The notes: generated by a model not told the origin, from the sequence alone. DNA of 64,000 nucleotides from Parietaria judaica (GCA_954871525.1 OX940871.1:25704586-25768585), one strand, 5' to 3'. Shown: positions 31,023 through 45,084, counted from the first letter of the stretch. Program-made: numbers and translations.

Positions 31023-34000
31023 GGTTCATCATTCTTTTTCAAAAGTCAAAACTGTAAAAAAAAAAAAATTACAGCGCGATTTGCGCGTTGTTAGAAATAT
31101 GTTGCGTAAGTTAAATAAGTTTGTTTATGTAGCCTTTTAACATATATATTTTCTGTTTCAATAATAAATATACGCTTATCGACCCAATCCCAATAAGCTT
31201 ATCAATCCCAATACTAAATATAATTTTTTGTTAGTGCTTCAATGTTACCAATAACATAGCCTTTAACTAATAAACACATGAGCGATCATTTATGTACAAT
31301 ATGTAACTCTTGGAATTACCAATCATGCATTATATACGATAATACAACTCTTGGAACCAGCAGTTATGTTTTTATAAAATAAACCATAATTAATTCTTCA
31401 TAAATTTAATTGAACATCTCAAACGTGTAAAACTGATTAATTCTTTCTTCTGAATAATATGAAAATAGATTTAAAAAAAATGTTTATCAAGTCAGGTTCG
31501 TCTCTTCTGTATTCGCAAAGAAAACTATAAATATTAGTTATTCTATGTATATAAGTATAATAAATACTCAAAAGTTTGGAACTAATCCACTAAAATAGTC
31601 GTGTTTATTGATTTAAAAATTTAATATAACTTGTGTGATTTGTCTTTTCATTTTCATATGAGCTAGTGGAAGAGCACCGCGAGCGCGGTGGCAATTAAAT
31701 ATCGCGAATGATTACACTTTATTAAAAAATAGTACAAATAATCTTTAAATTTTGGTTTTCTTCATTTCATCGTCATTAAATTACCTATAATTAGAGTAAT
31801 ATATAAATTTTAGAAGTATGCACGTTACATTAAAGACACTCTACAAAGTAAGAAACAATCATGTAGAACAAATAATAATAATTTAAACCATCTTTTAGGA
31901 GACTGTTCTTTACGACAATGTTGATATCTTCATATTATACCATTTTAGACTATCTCTTAATATCACAGTTGAGTTAAGTGACACATTATTTCAGTAAAGA
32001 AAACAAAATTTTAGCTTGTTAAGGAAAATTTATATTATACATTTTTTTTTTTCATTCACATATTATATTAAAATAAAACATAACAACTTTCCTTTTTCTT
32101 AATTATTCTATATTTTTAGTTTAATAACACTTGACCACATTTAATTTGCGTACCAAACCATGACATCTTTTATAAATATTCTTAATGTACCATATAAATT
32201 ATCAATTTTATGCAAATATTTTGTAATCGTTTAACTTTATTATGTAATGAAAACTATATATTGATGAAATATTAGAAAAAATAGTTTTATAAAATATGTA
32301 TTTATAATCAAATAAGTTTTTTTAAAATATAATCAAATAATTTTATAAAATATGCATTTATAAAACATAATCAAATAATTTTTTTTACATATATCAAACA
32401 TAATAAAATAATTTTATAAAATATGTATTTATAAAAAGAATATGTTTTTTTTAAATCAAATAATTTCTTAAAAAAATATCAGTTGTAATTTATTTTTAAA
32501 AAATAGTTTTTTGCTTTCCCGTGGCACATATTTTAATTTTTATACCTATCTCAAATATAATCAAATAATTTTATAAAATATGCATTTATAAAAATATTTT
32601 TTTTTCTTATAGAAGGAATTTATAAGTTTTACGGCAAAAATACCTAATTTTTGGCCTCGTGGCGGCTTGTGCCAAGTGGAACGCCACATGAGACACCCTT
32701 TCGGCCACATAGGCATGTGTCTAATGGCGTTAGTTGGTCGGCAAAAAAAGTACGAAAATAATGACCATAATGACTTGGTATTCCCGCCCCAATTAACCCT
32801 TTAAGATAATATTTGTAAGAAAAGAATGACCATAATGACGTTCGCCGTAAAAAATAAACGTTGGTGACTTATCTGCAAACAATTGATGACGTTAATGATT
32901 TTTGCCCCAAAAAATAGACGGTAGTGGTTTATGAAATAATTTAGTGACCTCGATGATTTTCACCGCAAATTTTCCTAAAATCTATGGACATGAAAATTGT
33001 TGATTCTTTTGATTTGATATAGAAAGTGCCTTTTTCGATTTATGATCACACTCTCCGTGTAATTTCTTACTAAAACAGTTATATAGATGCTTGTTAAATC
33101 TATATATATAGAGAAAAAAAATAACTTCAACTCTGAAAAATACCCATTTTTACTTAATTTTTTTCTCCTTTTTATGAATTATTTTTAATTACAAAAATTA
33201 ATAGATGAACCTCGCTCGCCGTGTCTTTTGGGAACACTCCTCTTCCGAAGTGAGGCGTCTGCTCACAATAATTTGAAAAAAAAAAGCCTAAATATTTTGT
33301 GAGTAAGAAAAATAAAAGCAATTCAATGTTTTTTTTTTCTTTTTTCTTTTGTGTTTCAAGAAATTCTCCAAATGCTGCAAAATGGCGGGTAAGCTTCGTG
33401 TTTCATTAGGATTATAAAATAATATTTTGTGCATTATTTTCTACATTATTGTGCCTAAGTTCCCGATTTTGAAGCATTGTTTATGCTTTTGTAGATTTTT
33501 TAGGGATTTCCTTAATATGTGATCTTTCGGAACTATAGAAGTGAAATTATTATTTCCCGGATTTTAGTATAAGTTTTTGTAATAAATTATTAAAGAGGAT
33601 GTTTTTGAGGCATTGTTAATGCTTTTGTTGCCTTTTCAAGGATTTTAGCAAATTTAACAAATTGATTTTTTTTTGCCTTATTTATAGGTTAAGCAAAAAA
33701 ATTGTAGCTAAAGATGACCTATTTGTCGATCAATAAACAATGTTTATGCTTTTATCGATTTTCATGTATTCCCGGTACTTGTTAGCATTTCGTCGATTCT
33801 CTGGCAAGATTCTTTTTCTCCGTATTTTCGTTTCAATTTTTGTTGAAATTCTGTAAAGGATAAGCTTATGCTTCTCCTCGCAGTATCGCAGATCACCATC
33901 TCCAGAGTTCTGCGTCAACAACCTCTTGCCTTGCTCGGCCAAAGGGCTAGGTGGAGTGCGAGGATGATCAGTCCCACCACTCTGTCACCACACATGTAAA

Positions 34001-34144
34001 CGTAAATGGTGAGCACTTTATGTTCTTTCTTTCAACCTCAATATAGCAGTCTCTTCGTCTATACTTCCGCTGATCAACCACTAACCACGTACTTATGTTT
34101 TCTCTGATTCATGACTTCACTTGATTTTGGTATATTAAGACTGA
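31023..34144. other. AT-rich intergenic DNA, no gene supported
   Basis: Mostly low-complexity AT-rich sequence with repeated TTTTATAAAATATG words (32280-32600) and a GGCAAAAATACCTAATTTTTGG block near 32632 that resembles a degraded Mutator-like MITE end. Around 33380 and 33880-33990 there are splice-like sites beside short GC-richer pieces, but no frame I can identify. Confidence 0.35.
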
Positions 34145-34149
34145 AATAT

Positions 34150-34883
34150 TGTTGGAAAATATTGCGGTTAAATAAAATTGAGATAGCATCGAGTCGGTCG
34201 AAATGTCGAACACTCAAGACGAACGGTCTATCCATTTACCGGGATTTGTTCCGATGTTAAAACGTTATGTAAAACGGCTCTATTGATTATAACCGTTATG
34301 AATATTGAATTCAATTTATTACGTTACAGATTAATTGCAATTTATTAGTAGTCGTTATAGAATTGATTGGTAATCAATTCGATGTCTCAATCCTGCGTCT
34401 ATAAATTGACGGTGACCTCGAACCCTTTCGACAAACCATTGCAAAATGTCCTTCGAAAATCTCTCTAGAAACTATGAGTTTGCTTCCCGGTTTTTCACTC
34501 CGCAAACTCAAATTTTTAAGCTTCCCAACGTTTTATGTCGTGAGTCTTTCGGTAACGGAGTTCAAGAAGGTTCAGTTCGCCGGTGAACTTCGAAGTGCTA
34601 CGTAGTTCTCGTTCATCCCGTTATATCTTGGGAAGCTATCGCCTAACGAACCTCAAACACGTAGAGGAGGAAAATCAAGCTTTAAGGAGATCGTTCAACG
34701 CGTCTCCGGAATCGCTAACCGTCTTCTGTTTTACAGGATATTAAACAAGTTTCGGATCAAACCGACAAGCCGATGCTCTTCTAGATCCAAGAATCTACAC
34801 GATAAGTATTATGGAATTTATTCGCTACTGTTTGTACTATTATTCGTTTCTCATTATCATCATGTATAAAATTATACTCAACA
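34150..34883 (+). repeat. 5' LTR
   Basis: 734 bp, starting TGTTGGAAAATATTGCGG and ending TATACTCAACA. The TCTATAAATTGACGG near 34400 is a probable promoter TATA region. It pairs with 38471-39204. Confidence 0.93.
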
Positions 34884-35743
34884 ATCTTAAAGCTTGATTT
34901 TCTTGATTTTGATGATTATGAGATAAACGAAATAGTGCAGTGAGTTTAAATATGACGCAGGAGATAGTTGCTGATTTTTCAAAATATCATCCTCGACCTG
35001 GTATTTTATTTTGTGTTTTCGATAATCTATATGGCTGACCTGAATTTCGCAGATCAGAGAATGAGGAAAAGCAAAGGAAAGGAAACTAATAGCCACAATG
35101 GATTCCAATTTATGTTATTTTCACTGGGTTTAATCGTCTATTTTTTAGTTTTGCAGCAATTAAAAAAAAGTGATGCAAACAGAGAGATGGTGGACGTGGG
35201 AGACGAACCAAAGGCGACTCAATATCTCGGTCGTGGATTGTTTCTTTGATTGTTTGTGCAGGATCTGCTCAAGAAAGCTTTGCTTCGAAATTTACAGATC
35301 GGAGCAAAGAAGATGTACATGACTCGAAGCTGGTCGACGAACACTGCGCCACTGCAACTCTGGGCTCAGGGTGCAGAAAAGCTAGCGTGAGGAAAGTTCA
35401 GCAAGCTCCTTCGCTGACTCGGATCACGACAGCGCGTGTGTTTCACGTGGTTGAGAGAAGAACAATGGTTATGGCGCTGAACATCGTTGTAGAACGCCGA
35501 GGCTTGACGGCGACAAGATTCCGGCCAGTAAAGAAATAAAACTTGCCGGAAACTGATCAGCGGTTATGGTCAATGAAACGAATAGAAACAGTCAGAGCCA
35601 AGGTACGTTGGCTATTCATTGCTGGATTAAGTAGTGGAGATTTATTGGTGTTATTAGTGCTATGGGCAGTTTTTAAATATTTTCTTTCAATATATATAAT
35701 CGTTTTGTGCTGAAAGAAGATATATATATATATATATATATAT

Positions 35744-36240
35744 GGGATAATAGCGGCATAAGTCCTCAACTTTTATTCAACTGGGGCGGCATAGCCCCAA
35801 CCTCATTTAATAGCGGTATAAGTACCAAAATATGATTTCCGTCCATATTTGACTAACGGAAGTAGTCAACGTTTGCGTGGTCAGCTTCTCGTCAACGTGG
35901 ACGCCACGTAATCCGACATGTCACCACACACGTCATCCTCGTGTCATCAAATTTAATGCAAAATTAATGGTGATGGAGGGATTCGAACCATTGCTCTCGC
36001 ATGTGGTGATGGAGGGATTCAAATTTAATGCAAAATTAATGGTGATAGAGGATGACATGTATGGTGACATGTCGATTACGTGGCGTCCACGTTGACGAGA
36101 AGCTGACCATGCAAACGTTGACTACTTCCGTTAGTCAAATATGGACGGAAATCATCTTTTGGTACTTATACCGCTATTAAATGAGGTTGGGGCTATGCCG
36201 CCCCAGTTGAGTAAAGGTTGAGGACTTATGCCGCTATTAT

Positions 36241-36243
<3 letters not shown>
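35744..36243. mobile_element. 500-bp foldback MITE
   Basis: The ends are near-perfect inverted repeats of about 175 bp, starting GGGATAATAGCGGCATAAGT on each strand. They are inserted in a (TA)n tract, so the duplication (about 9 bp of TATATATAT) is ambiguous. The GGGATAATAG end and the length fit Mutator-like foldback MITEs. A transcript would fold into a long hairpin. Confidence 0.85.
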
Positions 36244-36274
<31 letters not shown>

Positions 36275-38470
36275 TTCGTGATAACGCTTGGTCAAATATT
36301 GTACGTATTATATTATGCTTTTAATGCTAAAAAGTATTTATATAGTATTTTGTATATATTGACTTTGCAAAAGGAATGTCGTTTACAAATGTACGTGTAC
36401 TATTGTATAGTCATATTATGCATATTTTGATGTATATATAAGAAAAGGAACCTTGACCTACAACAGGAGCTCTATAAATTAATACTCGATAAATTAATAG
36501 TCGCGATTAATTAATAAGTTTCTTCGGTCCCGACTATACTGTCGTAGTTCAATTTTAACCTCGATAAATTAATAAACTCGATATTATAATAAATTTCTCT
36601 GGTCCCAACCTTATTAATTTATAGAGGTTCAACTGTACTTTATAAACATCTTTGTGTAGTACAGTTGCCTATGAGAAGGAATTAAGTCGACATGCATGTA
36701 TCTGATATATTGCTGAGATATATTCAGAAAGCAATTATTGTCTCGAAATAATATGATTACGTATAATTATATACAGTGGGTGTATAATTTGAGATGTGTT
36801 TTTGAAAAAACAACAAAGTGAGAAATTATTGTTTATGGAGAAATAATATGGTCATGTAGTACACCCGATTATTGATCAATGTACTAAAATTAAAGCGTTG
36901 AATTAAAATTGCGATTTTAATTCTAAGTTGGTAATTTTTTAAATGAAAGAGAATTATTAAAAAATGTAAATTATTTCTTGAGAGAAATTTTGTAATTTCC
37001 AAAACCATTGGAAAATAGATGCACATAAATTTTATGACAAAATATATTTTGTCGAAGTACACTTGATTATCGATCAAGGTACTTATATGTGTAATTGAAA
37101 TTGTGGTTTCAGTTTTAAGATGTTATTCTAGTAGTCAACGAGGCTAGAAGCGCTCAAATGACGTACATGAATATGTGCGTAACGAATATGGAAATAATGT
37201 CGGACTCTATTTATCACGAGATAAATTTGAGAAATTCAAAAGTTTACTTTTAGTAAGAGCATTGAATTCCAATTAATACCTGGAAATGTGGGGGCGTTTT
37301 ACTAAAAAATATTCGATTCACATTAAAGTTCGTGTATGAGAGTCGGAGATTTATATGCATCTATGTACATATGATATGCTCATAATTGAATTGAGAATTA
37401 ACTCTTCGGAGTATGATTCAAAGAATATTGGTATTTAATGAAATATAATAAAGAATGCATCGGTTCGCATTCTTGAAGGATTTCAAATCCATTAAGTGGG
37501 TACGCTTACACCCACGGGAAAGCTTCCAAATAAACGTAAGAGATTCACAATAGAATCTTTATATTGTCTTAGACAAATACGGTAATAAGGCCGAATGACT
37601 AAGAAAATATTTGGAAGATATTTTGAAATGGCAAAAACCGCGTCTATAATTTGCATCGACTATGAAAGTTAGTATGCAATTAAAAGAGCGTAAAACCATT
37701 TCATAATGGTAAGTCTAAACATATATGTCATAGACTTAATGTCGTTAGACAACTACTCTAAAAGAAAATTATCATAATTGATCATGTAAATGAAATGATA
37801 ATGTTGTGGATCCACTACCCAAAAGGGTATAAGTGAGAGTTGGAGGTGAAATAATCAAAGGGAATGTGACTTAAGCCCATTGAAAAACAAAGTTTTATAG
37901 TGGAAACCCAACTTATCTAACTGGAGATCCCAAGAACTAGGTTCAATGGGAATCCCTAGCTGTAAGACTTTAACGGATCACTGTGGGGGTTACACCATCA
38001 GTCCATTCCTATGATGAAAAATAGTGATATGTACGGTTAAGGATAAGCTACTAGAAAGCTTTTAATGATTCTTACACGTCGGTAAATGATAACCGAGCGG
38101 AGCATAGTTTTATTTTAGTAAGATCACCTATGTTAGAGTGAAGTGGGGTCGCTTCAACGGAATTGTAAAGGGCGCAAGTTTCGTAAACTCTCGCAGAACC
38201 AGATGGTGTTCATGACCATGAACGAACACAATAGTGAGAACTGAATCTCTCTAAGGAGAATTCTGTGTGAGGTATATTCTCACTTACACAAACGGTCGAA
38301 CAGTTCAAAGACATCGCGTCTACTGATCATCAAGTAAGGAAATATACTTTCACAAGTGAAGGTTCAAAGGGTTACACCTACCTATCCTATGCAGGATTTG
38401 ACTGTCGAACTCTGTTACCTGAGTCAGGTGTTGTCAAGAGTGATCTGTCAATTTTATTTATGTGGGGAAT

Positions 38471-39204
38471 CGTTGGAAAATATTGCAGTTAAATAAAATT
38501 GAGATAGCGTCGAGTCAGTCGAAATGTCGAACACTCAAGACGAACGGTCTATCCAATTACCGGGATTTGTTCCGATGTTAAAACATTATGTAAAACGGCT
38601 ATATTGATTATAACCGTTATGAATATTGAATTCAATTTATTACGTTACAGAATAATTGTAATTTATTAGTAGCCGTTAAAAAATTGATTGGTAATCAATT
38701 CAATGTCTCAATCCCGCGTCTATAAATTGACGGTGACCTCGTACCCTTTCGACACACCATTGCAAAATGTCCTTCGAAAATCTCTCTAGAAACTATGAGT
38801 TTGCTTCCCGGTTTTTCACTCCGCAAACTCAAATTTTCATGCTTCCCAATGTTTTATGTCGTGAGTCTTTCGGTAACGGAGTTCAAGAAGGTTTAGTTCG
38901 CCGTTGAACTTCGAAGTGCTACGGAGTTCTCGGTCATCCCGTTATATCCTTGGAAGCTATCGCCTGACGAACCTCAAGCACGTAGAGGAGGCAAATCAAG
39001 CTTTAAGGAGAGCGTCCAACGCGTCTCAGGAATCGCTAACCATTTTTTGTTTTACAGGATATCAAACAAGTTTCGGATCAAACTGACAAGCCGATGCTCG
39101 TCGAGATCCAAGAATCTACACGATAAGTATTATGGAATTTATTCGCTACTGTTTTTACTATTATTCGTTTCTCATTATCATCATGTATAGAATTATACCC
39201 AACA
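38471..39204 (+). repeat. 3' LTR
   Basis: 734 bp, the same length as the 5' copy. The first base has changed (CGTTGG in place of TGTTGG). The differences between the two LTRs could be used to date the insertion. Confidence 0.93.
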
Positions 39205-39209
39205 AATAT

Positions 39210-41291
39210 TTTTTTGTGTTAATATGGTTTGCACAAATCATTATGTATGCTTAAAGATGATAGGTATATTGAATTCATAAAGAACGCTAGAATATTAAAG
39301 TTACTAAAACTTTTATTTTCTTACAGCTTCATTTTTTGAATAAAATCAACATCGGTAATCGTTTTGAATTAATCATCTTGAAGGTTTTGCTTATTGCAGT
39401 GGTAATATAATTTTCGGTTTCCACTAATTTCATTCTGGTAAGTGGCCTATTACGTCCTCAACCTCTGTCCCATCCTCTGAATTGAACCCCTTTTGTTTAT
39501 AACTCTCAGAGACTCAATCTCACGCAATCAGTATCGTCGAATATGGTCATTTTCTGTTGTTATTTAGATTTGACTTTTAGATGTGTTTCAAATCATTTTA
39601 GTTCGTCAAAGAACATATGTCATACTGAGTTACAAATAAAAAGTAATTGTTTTTTATGTATTACCATTAATGTACAAAATGAACTTATTTATTAGTTATT
39701 ATGCATCTATACATAGATGTTGGTGTTTATAACTGCAAAGAGCAAAGATTCGAGGATTTGATGAATTTGAATTTTGGGTTTTTAGAAAGTAAAAAAATAA
39801 CTTTGGACTATAATTCTTCTCTTACACACCTATATGTTAAATATGCGGTTATGGCTTTTCCAACACATGCAAAATTCCTACTTCAAAAATAGACTTCCTT
39901 GGCAAAATATAGAATTTGAATTTTATTTTCTTCAGGCATATTTATGATGTTGGTTTATAGTTTCAATTTGGAGGTTCGTTACATTTATTCTTTTCTCACT
40001 TATTACAGTTCAAACTGCAGTCTCAAAGCAAGGGCTAAGGATATAAGGAGAATGTGCAAAGAGACACAATTTTGGAAGTGGAATGTTTGCATAAGTTGGA
40101 GCCTTATTATCTGGAGATTTTATTCTCTGTGGCTCATGTATGAGAAACACCATTTTGATAACTAGGTGAGTGCAATGCAACTATATAAATCAGCTCTCTA
40201 ACCACTATATGCCAATATATTAACAGAGGAATTCTAATTTTTCAAAATTTAAATTTTCTTATCAATGATTTTCATAAATCGATATCAAATGGACCATTCT
40301 AGATCTTATTTTTGAATTTTGAGAAGACGCAAATTTTGTAAAATTAATCCTCGGTCTGCTCTTCCAGATTATTATTTGCGGTTGAGAGTTCATCGAAATT
40401 ACTAGCTTCTAGATGTTATTGGTCATTTGTTGGGTGAAATTGTAACTCAAGGTCGGGTGAAATATTTTGTTTGTTTTTTCTCCTTATATAGGATTTTAAT
40501 TGTGCAAACCTTATGATTGAGTTTTTACTATTGAATATTATTTAATTTAAAAGTATATTTAATGATTTGAATTCTTATGATTTTTTTTTTTAAATAAACA
40601 CAATATCTCTGAGATCTCGTATTTATAGAGTCCTCAAATAGAATAGATAAGTATTGATTTTATTTTTTATTCTTAATTAATTTGAGATTTTTATATAAGA
40701 CAATTGGAATATCTTTGATATTTTAATAAAAAATAATATTTTTTTATGCTATTTAATTAGTTGCGAATATAATTATTTAAGTAGGGTTATATTTAAACCC
40801 AGTTAAGTCGTATTTTTCTCATATTCTCTTCCTAGCCTCATTCTCTCCCAAAAACCTAAAAAATCTCTTTAGAGAGAAAAAATGTATGATGACGTTTTTC
40901 TTCCATCATCATAACGGTATGATGACGTTTATCCTCTTAATTTTTATTTTTTTTTTGTAATCCTATGATGCTTAATTTTCTCGTATTTTTATCTCCTGAA
41001 AATAATAATTAGTTTCGCCTGAATTTTTAACTAGTGTTTTTAATATGTTCTACAATATTTAACAATAAAGCATTTTGTATATATATTTTCTGATTATAAG
41101 CAATATTAGGAAAATGACCACATGTTAGCTGTCAATATTCCTTTTTTGCTTTTAAGCTCTCCAATTACCTTTGTGCACGTATATATTAAGAATACTATAT
41201 AATACAATCAGCCACAACAACTACATTTGAGCTGTGTATTATCTTTCACATTTCTTTGGTCCTTATCTGCATCATTTCTTGGTATCCAAAA
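39210..41291. other. AT-rich intergenic DNA, no gene supported
   Basis: Short frames at 39701-39892 and 39944-40165 show no recognisable domain. The rest is AT-rich with no element boundaries that I can fix. Confidence 0.3.
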
Positions 41292-42327
41292 ATGGCTTAT
41301 AAACCTCCATACCCAACCTTCAATCCTGACAATCAAGCAAACCCTGATGAAAACTCACAAATCATACATCAACAGATGAATGCTCATCATCCTCCAGCTA
41401 AACCCAGCTCAAATCCAAAACCCTTATGGTCCACTTACTATATTTCAAAAATAACCCTTACCCTCTATAAATCAACCGATCTCCATTAAACTCACAGATC
41501 ATAATCATCTCTTATGGAAAAGTCAAATGCAGAATATATAATCTATGCACATGGTCTTGAAGGATTTCTTGACGGATCTGTGCCATGCCCATCTCCGTTT
41601 CTTGACCTAGCCCATCCTCAGCCAAACCCAGACTTCCATCAATGGAACCGACTCAATCGCCTTGTTATGCCAGCCTTTCTGAATCTTTCATGGGGAGAGT
41701 TGTTGGTTTGAACACAGCTAAAAAAATCGGGGAAAATTTGTTGCAGGTTTACCAAAATGCTTCGATTTCAACCATTCTTGGGCTCAAGTCTCAGCTCATG
41801 GTTCTCAAGAAAGATGGCATCTCCTCTCAGACTATCTCCCTCGTCTCAAATCCATCTTTGAGAAGTTTACTGCGATTGGTGAGCCGTTAAACTATCGAGA
41901 TCAACTTCTCCATACTTTCCAAGGGCTTAGACCAGAATACAACTCTTTAATTACCTCAATCAGTTGTAGACCTGATCGACCCTCTCTCACTGAAATCCAT
42001 AATCTCCTTATTAATCTTGAGTATCGACTGGAACAACAACATGTTGTCAAAAATTTCCATCACCGAAACTCTGACCTAAACTTCACTCGCCTTGCCCCAA
42101 AAAGCCACTCTCCACGTCAATCACCATCTCCTCGCTACTCTAATCAATTTGCTCGCTCATACCGTGCTTCACCTTCATTTTCACCCACTTCAAGCATTCT
42201 CAGTACGCCTGTTGGGTCTCTATTTAATCATTCTTGGTCTAAACACTCTCCTAGCCCTCGAACACAAGATTCTCGCACCCAATGTCAAATCTGCAACAAG
42301 TTTGGACACACAACATATGTGTGCTAG
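41292..42327 (+). pseudogene. Copia gag pseudogene
   Basis: The sequence begins MAYKPPYPTF, then changes frame before HNHLLWKSQMQ and AHGLEGFLDG, which are typical of the Copia gag (UBN2-like) region. It changes frame again before a segment with LNYRDQLLHTFQGLRPEYNSL (frame from about 41880). It ends with an intact CCHC knuckle, CQICNKFGHTTYVC, and a TAG at 42325-42327. At least two frameshifts and no downstream protease or integrase make it a fragment. The last ~150 codons are open but lack an ATG. Confidence 0.85.
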
Positions 42328-44575
42328 ATGTTAATTAGAGTAGTATTATTAAAAATTGGTTTTCTTACGGGAGCAATAGGATGCGTTCTTGATGAAATTT
42401 TAGTTGCTAGATGTTAATTAGGGTAGTATTATTAAAAATTAGGTTATTTTTTACATTAAAAGTATATGGAGCTCTCTTAAACCAGGTTTCAACAATTAGT
42501 AAGCGCTCCTAAAAAAACCGAGTCTTTTTCCCATTTTACGAGAAAGAACTCTAATTAAACGATATTTTAAACAAAAAATGAAGTACAAAGGTCCTAATAA
42601 TGTATAATTATATAAAATTTACTTATTTTAATCCCTAAATAGCGAATTACTATCTCGTAGTTTTTATGTCGAATTGTTAACGGGTTAAAATCATTATCGA
42701 AAAGTGTTAAAAATTGGTTTTCTTACGGGAGCAAATACGATGCGTTCTTGATGAAATTTGAGTTGCTAGACCTTAATTTCGGTGATTTTATTATAAATTG
42801 GATTAGTTTTGGCATTGAAAGTGTTTGGATCTCTCTTAAAACCCAGTTTCAATAAGTAATACGTGCTAAAAAAAACTGAGTCTTTTTCACATTTACCGAG
42901 AAAGAACCCTAGCTAATTGATATTTTTAACAAAAAAAATGAAGTACAAAATTCTCAATTATGTGTAATTGTATCACATTTACTTATTTTAATCCCTTAAT
43001 AGCGAAGTACTATCTCACAGTTTCTATGTCGAGTTGTTAACGGGTTAAAATCATTTTCGAAAAGTGTTAAAAATTGGCTTTCTTACGGGAGCAAATACGA
43101 TGCTTTCTTGATGAAATTTTAGTTGCTAGACCTTAATAAGGGGGTATTATTATAAATTCGTTTAGTTTTTGCATTAAAAGTATTTGGAGCTTTCTTAAAA
43201 CTCAGATTCAACAATTAATAGGTGCTAAAGAAAACTGAGTCTTTTTCATTATACAAGAAAGAACCCTAGTTAAACGATATTTTAAACAAAAATTGAACCA
43301 AAAAATTCTTAATAATGTGTAATTGTATCACATTTACTTATTTTAATCCAAAAATAGCGAAGTAATATCTCGTAGTTTCTATGTCAAGTTGTTAACAGGT
43401 TAAAATCATTGCCGAAAAGTGTTAAAATTGGTTTTCTTACGGAAGCAAATACGATGCATTCTTGATGAAATTTTAGTTGCTAGACCTTAATAAGGGGGGT
43501 ATTATTATAAATTCGTTTAGTTTTGGCATTAAAATTATTTAGGGCTCTCTTAAAACCCAGATTCAACAATTAATAGGTGCTAAAGAAAACTAAGTCTTTT
43601 TCTCATTTTACGAGTAGGAACCCTAATTAAACAGATGTTTTAAACAAAAAGTGAACTAAAAAATTCTTAATAATATGTAATTGTATCACATTTACTTATT
43701 TTAATCCCAAAATAGCGAAGTACATTTCGTAGTTTCTATGTCAAGTTGTTAAGGGGTTAAAATCCTGACCGAAAAGTGTTAAAAAATTGGTTTTCTTACG
43801 GGAGCAAATACGATGTGTTCTTGATGAAATTTTGATTGGTAGACCTTAATTAGGGTAGTCTTATTATAAATTGGGTTAGTTTTGGCATTAAAAGTATTTG
43901 GAACTCTCTTAAAACCAGGTGTCAACAACTAATAAGTGCTCCAAAAAAAAAAGTTGAGTCTTCTTCCCATTTTACGAGAAAGAACCCTATATTTTAAACC
44001 AAAATTGAAGTACAAAGTTCTTAAAAATGTAGAATTATATTATATTTACTTATTTTAATCCCTAAAGAGCAAAGTACTATCTCATACTTCTATGTCGAGT
44101 TTCTAACGGGTTAAAATCATTACTCAAAAGTGTTAAAAATTGGTTTTCTTACTGGAGCAAATACGATGCGTTCTTGATGAAATTTGAGTTGCTAGACCTT
44201 AATTAAGGTGGTATTAATATCAATTGGGTTAGTTTTGGCGTTGAAAACTTTTGGATCTCTCTTAAAACCCAGTTTCAATAAATAATAAGTTCTAAAAAAA
44301 AATCCTAGTTAAACGATATTTTTAACAAAAAATAAAGTACAAAATTCTTAATTATGTGTAATTGTATCACATTTACTATTATAATCCCTTAATAACGAAG
44401 CACTATCTTGTATTTTCTATGTAAAGTTATTAACAGGTTAAAATCATTACCGAAAAATGTTAAAAATTTGTTTTCTTACGGGAGCAAATACGATGCGTTC
44501 TTGATGAAATTTGAGTTGCTAGACCTTAATAAGGGGGGTTTTATTATAAATTGGGTTAGTTTTGGCGTTAAAGCA
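42328..44575. repeat. ~357-bp tandem array, about six units
   Basis: TTCTTACGGGAGCA or a close variant recurs at 42362, 42720, 43080, 43434, 43793, 44147 and 44473, spacings of 358, 360, 354, 359, 354 and 326. Each unit also has CGATGCGTTCTTGATGAAAT and AACGGGTTAAAATCATT. The units are diverged from each other. The array begins directly after the stop of the gag pseudogene. Confidence 0.93.
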
Positions 44576-45084
44576 TGATAAAAGACATATCGAGGAGACG
44601 CATCTCGTTGGAAAGACGCGTACGAAAGGTGGTTACATGAAAAAAGACATTGTTTCAATTTTTGTTAAAAGAAGAACCTGTACGAATATTTGCTTATTTA
44701 TTTATTTATTTTATGAAAATTATTCAAAACATAAGGAAACGGATAGGTAGTCAAATCTGTTGATTCTAACAAATAGTCTTATTCCCTTTTTTATTGATTT
44801 TTATAAAAATAAAAGAAATAATAATCTATTCTATTGGAGGGTTCAAAAAATACGGGATCTCACAAATAATTTTTTTGACGAAAAGTTTCAATATCAATCC
44901 ATTAAAAAGCAACATATACATAATAATATTTGGCGTGTCACTTACAGGTTGCTCAAATCATAGAGCAATTCATTCAAAGAAACGGAAATTGATTATCACA
45001 AATATAATTATAAAATGAGCGCCTCACGGAATATGAAGTACATATATGAAAACAATTTATAAATAAAGAGACCGCACAACAAAC
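44576..45084. other. Unassigned noncoding DNA
   Basis: Short overlapping frames with Asn/Lys/Ile-rich products occur here. They look like chance frames in AT-rich DNA, and no family is recognised. It also holds the 3' flank of the minus-strand BAHD gene. Confidence 0.3.

Larger units (their letters stand above)
34145..39209 (+). mobile_element. LTR retrotransposon lacking gag-pol, with TSD
   Basis: Two 734-bp direct repeats (34150-34883 and 38471-39204) differ by scattered substitutions. They begin TGTTGG (CGTTGG in the second) and end CAACA. AATAT duplications lie at 34145-34149 and 39205-39209. A purine-rich TGTGGGGAAT precedes the 3' LTR. The ~3.6-kb interior has no gag, protease, integrase or RT motif. 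The part at about 37850-38450 (such as CTAACTGGAGATCCC and ACTAGGTTCAATGGG) resembles noncoding DNA that follows pol in some plant Copia elements. I see no tRNA-Met primer site after the 5' LTR. It is a non-autonomous derivative. Confidence 0.93.

Noticed and set aside
35246..35539. 97-codon frame inside the LTR element as a gene
   Set aside because: No recognisable domain; competing frames are open too. Kept only as possible captured DNA in findings.
39701..40165. Short frames reminiscent of F-box-associated proteins
   Set aside because: The similarity is limited to a few words, and adjacent frames do not connect.
44562..45018. Asn/Lys/Ile-rich frames that might be organelle DNA
   Set aside because: I could not match them to any plastid or mitochondrial gene; they may be chance frames in AT-rich DNA.
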